Origin: Cytobacillus massiliigabonensis
GTDB lineage: Bacteria > Bacillota > Bacilli > Bacillales > Cytobacillaceae
Direction of reading: 5' to 3'
Length of the DNA: 64,000 bases
Assembly: GCF_900199725.1 (NCBI RefSeq)
Contig: NZ_LT904904.1
Span: 1,917,674-1,981,673 of the forward strand
The notes beneath the pieces are model-generated. The model worked only from the letters and a program-made list of their open reading frames with translations. It did not search any database and was not told the DNA's origin. The translations under genes and the position numbers were made by a program. Position 1 is the stretch's first letter. Each line of letters opens with the position of its first letter. Below, piece after piece: positions 60,933 through 64,000 of this stretch.

Positions 60933-61405
60933 TTGGACCCAAATATTATTAAGCAAGAAATTAATAATTGGTACTACCAGTTTAGTAATGACATTTTCAG
61001 GTATGTCTTTTTAATGATTGGTGACCGAGAACAGTCAAAAGATATTTTACAGGAAACTTTTTTACGAGCATACAATAATTACGATTCCTTTGATGGAAAA
61101 AATGTAAAGAGTTGGCTTTTTAGAATAGCTAGAAACTTAACCATTGATTTAATAAGAAGGAAAAAACACCTGAGCAAATTGCGGTGACCAATGAATATGA
61201 AAAAGACTTGTATCATTCATTAAATAATATTAAACGTCAATATAAAGATGTAATTATCCTTAGAAAGATTAAAGAGTTTTCAATTAGTGAAACCGCACAA
61301 ATTTTAGGATGGACAGAAAGCAAAGTGAAGGTTTATTTGTTTAGAGGGATGAAAGCATTAAGAAAAGAGTTAGAGAAGGAGGGATATAATAATGAAACAA
61401 ATTGA
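60933..61405 (+). pseudogene. ECF sigma-70 factor gene with a -1 frameshift at an A6 run
   Basis: Start TTG 60933, seven bases after AAGGAGGG. Region 2 is seen in the first frame (YYQFSNDIFRYVFLMIGDREQSKDILQETFLRAYNN...SWLFRIARNLTIDLIRRKK), which stops at 61187. Region 4 continues in the -1 frame (TPEQIAVTNEYEKD...DVIILRKIKEFSISETAQILGWTESKVKVYLFRG). Adding one A to AAAAAA (61161-61166) restores a single protein of about 158 residues. It may be a true mutation, a sequencing error or a programmed shift. Followed by its anti-sigma-like gene. Confidence 0.85.
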
Positions 61406-62030
61406 TTCAGACAAGTATGATCAAGGACTTAAATCTTTGGGGAATCGGATTAACATTACTCAAGAAGAACAAAATCAGATGATTGATAAAATAAATACAA
61501 AGATAGAAAATGATTGGCAAACAAAGAGGAGAACACCAATAAATTGGAGCTATTATTTTGTGTTAATTGCCACGCTCCTAGTAATATCTATATTGACCCT
61601 GCCAGTATTGAATAATGTACCAGGAGAAAGTATGGAAATCACCGCTAAAGAAAGGGTTGAAAAGTTTTTTGAAGCTTATACCACCAAAGATTTTGATGCC
61701 TATTATGATATGTTGAGCACACTAGAAAAAGAGAAACTTGAAAAAGTCGAAATTTATAGTGATTCAAGTGAAAATAACAAGGTCACTTCCCTTAAAAGGG
61801 ACAGAGAAGAAATAATAACAGTGTTTGAAAAGGCTTGGAAACCAGTGGAGGTTATCAAGATTGAAGAAAAAAGCGGCGGAACCGAACAAGGTACGATTGT
61901 AAGTGCTACGCTTCATTATCCTGCACGGGGCTCTGATCCTGAACACACAATCATTGAGACCTATAAGCTAATCAAAGAAAATGGGGAATGGAAAATTGCA
62001 AAATTTATTAGTAAAGAAATTATTGAATGA
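61392..62030 (+). CDS. Anti-sigma-factor-like membrane protein
   Basis: 212 residues, overlapping the sigma gene end by 14 bp; AGGAGGG upstream. N-terminal cytoplasmic part of about 50 residues, one membrane helix (SYYFVLIATLLVISILTLPVL), and an exterior NTF2/DUF4878-like domain (ERVEKFFEAYTTKDFDAYYDMLSTLEKEK...TYKLIKENGEWKIAKFIS). Position and topology suit a regulator that holds the ECF factor at the membrane. Confidence 0.75.
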   Translation: MKQIDSDKYDQGLKSLGNRINITQEEQNQMIDKINTKIENDWQTKRRTPINWSYYFVLIATLLVISILTLPVLNNVPGESMEITAKERVEKFFEAYTTKDFDAYYDMLSTLEKEKLEKVEIYSDSSENNKVTSLKRDREEIITVFEKAWKPVEVIKIEEKSGGTEQGTIVSATLHYPARGSDPEHTIIETYKLIKENGEWKIAKFISKEIIE

Positions 62031-62237
62031 TAAATTCAAATGACTCGAAAAAAGATATTATTCTGGGAAGGGTAACTTTTTAATAGAAATGGCTTGATGC
62101 TACTCACCAGTCGTAGAAAATAGGTTGTTTATAATTTGTAGTGGGGACAGTAGTAGATGCGGGTGCATGATATTAGTCTTTAGATGAATGGTCATGTATG
62201 ATAGATCATATAGGATTCATCTTAAAGAGGTGTGTGC

Positions 62238-62807
62238 ATGAAGAAATGGATTGCGGGAGCTGCAATTGTCATTGTACTGTTAATCATTGCTGATCGATTT
62301 ATTTTTAACGACAACAATTATGAGCTTGAGAAAATAGAAAAATATGAGAAGCTAGAAAATGCTAGCGAGCTGCCAATTGGATTAAATGAAGGAAAACGGG
62401 CACCAGATTTCGAACTAATTGATTTAAATGGGAAGCCAGTCAAGCTAAGCGAGTTTATGGGGAAGCCAGTCCTTCTAAATTTCTGGGCAACTTGGTGTCC
62501 GCCGTGTAAGGATGAAATGCCACATATGGAGAAGCTTTATAAGAAATATAAAAAAGATGGGTTTGAAATCCTTGCTGTCAATGTGACAACTTCAGAAAAA
62601 GACCCAAAACATGTGGGTCAGTTTGTAGATGAATACAAACTGACGTTTCCAATCCCCCTAGATAAAAATGGAGCTGTCTTTCATGATTATGCAATTATTG
62701 GCTATCCAACAAGCTTTTTCATAGATTCAGATGGTGTGATTAGAAGAAAAGTAATGGGACCAGTAGAGGAAGACGAATTAGAAAAGGAAATCCTGAAATT
62801 GCTGTGA
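62238..62807 (+). CDS. TlpA/ResA-type membrane-anchored thioredoxin
   Basis: 189 residues from ATG 62238 (AGAGGTG upstream). N-terminal membrane anchor (AAIVIVLLIIADRFIF), linker, then an AhpC/TSA-thioredoxin fold: APDFELIDLNGKPVKLSEFMGKPVLLNFWATWCPPCKDEM with active site CPPC and cis-Pro in IGYPTSFF. Reduces disulfides outside the membrane, for example of apocytochrome c or other clients. Confidence 0.93.
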   Translation: MKKWIAGAAIVIVLLIIADRFIFNDNNYELEKIEKYEKLENASELPIGLNEGKRAPDFELIDLNGKPVKLSEFMGKPVLLNFWATWCPPCKDEMPHMEKLYKKYKKDGFEILAVNVTTSEKDPKHVGQFVDEYKLTFPIPLDKNGAVFHDYAIIGYPTSFFIDSDGVIRRKVMGPVEEDELEKEILKLL

Positions 62808-62855
62808 AAATGGGGATGAGTTACAATATCCAGTTGGTGAAAATAGGAATTCCCT

Positions 62856-63148
62856 TTCATCAAGGGTATGAAGGACAAAACATGTTTGAAAAAAGACTGA
62901 AAAGTCCTTCATCAAGGGAATGAAGGATAAAACATGTTTGAAAAACGATTGAAAAGTCTTTCATCAAGGGAATGAAGGACGAAACATAGTTGGAAAACGA
63001 TAAAAAAGTCCTTCATCAAGGGAATGAAGGACGAAACATAGTTGGAAAACGATAAAAAAGTCCTTCATCAAGGGAATGAAGGACAAAACATGGTTGGACT
63101 ACGATAAAAAAGTCCTTCATCAAGGAAATGAAGGACAAAGCATGAGTC
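62856..63148 (+). repeat. Six tandem copies of a 52-bp hairpin repeat
   Basis: Units start at 62856, 62908, 62960, 63012, 63064 and 63116, exactly 52 bp apart; the last is cut off after about 29 bp. Each junction forms GTCCTTCAT-CAAGGGA-ATGAAGGAC, a 9-bp stem and 7-base loop. The unit between hairpins (about 27 bp) is also conserved, which rules out a CRISPR. No ORF crosses the array. Confidence 0.93.
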
Positions 63149-63213
63149 AAGTCCTGAATTTTGTGTAAAAAGTGTCAACAATAAACTTCGACATAATCAA
63201 AACTATAATAAGT

Positions 63214-63351
63214 GGACTACACTATTTCGAATTTACATTGAGTGGCGGGCATGATAGCCTGGAGGGCAAGCCAGGGGTTGTTAAACTCCTGGCTTCCTGG
63301 CTTTACATCATGCCCGCGGAGGCTCAATGTCAATTCGAAATTAGGCCGTCC
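63214..63351. repeat. 138-bp imperfect palindrome inside the IS
   Basis: Outer GGAC / GTCC, then ATTTCGAATT, ACATTGAG, GCGGGCATGAT and AGCCAGG pair in order with their complements on the right arm, around a short central loop (63279-63286). The GC content is higher than its surroundings. It could be a nested non-autonomous element or a strong transcription barrier. Confidence 0.8.
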
Positions 63352-63375
63352 AACATACCTAAAACAACTTATCAT

Positions 63376-64000
63376 CTAATTTCTTTGGTATGGAGTATTC
63401 CCTACCTTTATTTTTTTGTTTGCTTGTTGTTCTGCAATATCCATTAAAAGTGCCCCTATTAATCTAAACGCTGACTGTGTATTGGGAAAAATCCTTATAA
63501 CTTGTTCCCTTCTCCTAACCTCTTGATTTAATCGTTCCAATGAATTTGTACAGTGAATATAAAGGTGATATTTCGAAGGTTCGTTTAAGTATTGAATGGC
63601 ATCTTCGAAGCCATCTTCTAACGTCGATATTGCCTTATCTAGTTTTGGATTTTCTGCAAAATGCTTCACAAATTCCTCTTTAAATTCTCTAGCATCCTCA
63701 ATTGTTACAGCGTCAAATATTCTCTTTAAGCCAATTTTTACGTCATCCATGTCTTTTTTTGGCAAATGATTAAAGATATTACGTTTAAAATGCACGGAGC
63801 AGCGTTGCCAAGTAGTCCCCACAAATTCTTCGGTAATAGCCTTTTTTAAGCCCTTATGTGCGTCAGATATGATTAGTTTAGGTGATTGAAGACCACGAGA
63901 TTGTAAGTACTGAAAAAATCTTTGCCAAGCCTCATAGCTCTCAGCGTGATCTACTTTTAAACCCAGGATTTCTCGACCATTTTGTTCATTAATGGCGGTT
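63376..64000 (-). CDS. IS256-family transposase, C-terminal part
   Basis: The frame is open from the window end to the stop at 63376, about 207 codons. It reads ...LGLKVDHAESYEAWQRFFQYLQSRGLQSPKLIISDAHKGLKKAI (second catalytic Asp of the DDE triad in SDAHKGL), then WQRCSVHFKRNIF and SLERLNQEVRRREQVIRIFPN (catalytic Glu). These are IS256/Mutator-family hallmarks. No frameshift is seen in the visible part. Confidence 0.92.
   Translation of the reverse strand, partial: TAINEQNGREILGLKVDHAESYEAWQRFFQYLQSRGLQSPKLIISDAHKGLKKAITEEFVGTTWQRCSVHFKRNIFNHLPKKDMDDVKIGLKRIFDAVTIEDAREFKEEFVKHFAENPKLDKAISTLEDGFEDAIQYLNEPSKYHLYIHCTNSLERLNQEVRRREQVIRIFPNTQSAFRLIGALLMDIAEQQANKKIKVGNTPYQRN

Larger units (their letters stand above)
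63144..64000 (-). mobile_element. IS256-family insertion sequence (right part; runs off the window)
   Basis: The left boundary at about 63144 is where the sixth hairpin repeat stops following its siblings. The end GAGTCAAGTCCTGAATTT then TGTGTAAAAA resembles the IS256 terminal repeat (..AAGTCC..ATTGTGTAAAA). The transposase reads leftward from beyond 64000. A large palindrome (63214-63351) lies between the end and the transposase stop. Confidence 0.82.

Noticed and set aside
62856..63148. CRISPR-like array
   Set aside because: The segments between the hairpins are conserved rather than unique, there are no cas genes, and the unit is a simple 52-bp tandem repeat.

Overview
The window is chromosomal DNA of a low-G+C, endospore-forming Firmicute of the Bacillaceae. 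The reasons are strong AGGAGG-type ribosome sites, many sporulation or spore-associated genes (spo0M, a YjcZ-type miniprotein, a GerT/CotP-like coat protein, a sporulation-kinase-like histidine kinase), and gene orders matching the Bacillus subtilis ypm and yod regions (ypmQ-ypmR-ypmS; yokU, yozE, yodN, yozD, yodL, deoD, yodJ, ctpA). No rRNA or confident tRNA gene is present, so genus and species cannot be fixed.

Layout. 1-5.3 kb: end of thyA, dfrA, plsC, a degenerate 51-bp tandem repeat, ilvA, tatA-tatC. 5.3-11.8 kb: PCYCGC lipoprotein, orphan histidine kinase, nucleoside hydrolase, ypmQRS, a DUF4397 protein. 11.8-13.6 kb: an RsgA-type GTPase behind an apparent leader-peptide attenuator, then a YjcZ-like miniprotein. 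13.7-20.1 kb: the beta-lysine catabolic genes yodT-yodS-yodR-yodQ-yodP and their sigma-54 activator. 20.2-30.6 kb: a Crp/Fnr regulator divergent from a six-gene operon with Fur-like boxes, encoding a FecCD-type ABC importer and a complete three-subunit chelatase (ChlI-, ChlD- and CobN-like). 30.8-32.6 kb: kamA with a near-consensus sigma-54 promoter, then yokU. 32.7-40.8 kb: the yoz/yod block, spo0M, deoD, yodJ, ctpA. 40.8-52.6 kb: a COG0523 GTPase, a beta-propeller lipoprotein with a two-component system and YtkA-like lipoprotein, a CAP-domain exoprotein, a spore Hsp20-like protein, an SDR-fold protein without its catalytic Ser/Tyr, a MATE exporter, a GNAT protein. 52.6-60.5 kb: amidohydrolase, DedA, UppP, DUF4870 protein, YxlEFG-like exporter, patatin, YdcF. 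60.9-62.8 kb: a frameshifted ECF sigma gene, its anti-sigma-like partner, a TlpA/ResA thioredoxin. 62.86-64 kb: a 52-bp hairpin repeat array cut by an IS256-family element that runs off the window.

How the parts work together. KamA, YodP, YodQ, YodR/S and YodT form a lysine-to-beta-lysine catabolic route; sigma-54-type promoters lie before yodT and kamA, and the activator gene lies between them. The metal cluster dividing this locus combines iron-type regulation, porphyrin/siderophore-type import and a CobN/ChlI/ChlD chelatase with no visible cobalamin or chlorophyll genes. It is the best candidate for an undescribed system, for example metallation or demetallation of an imported tetrapyrrole. 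The second candidate is the attenuator before the RsgA paralogue. All functions are inferred from reading the sequence; no database search was run.
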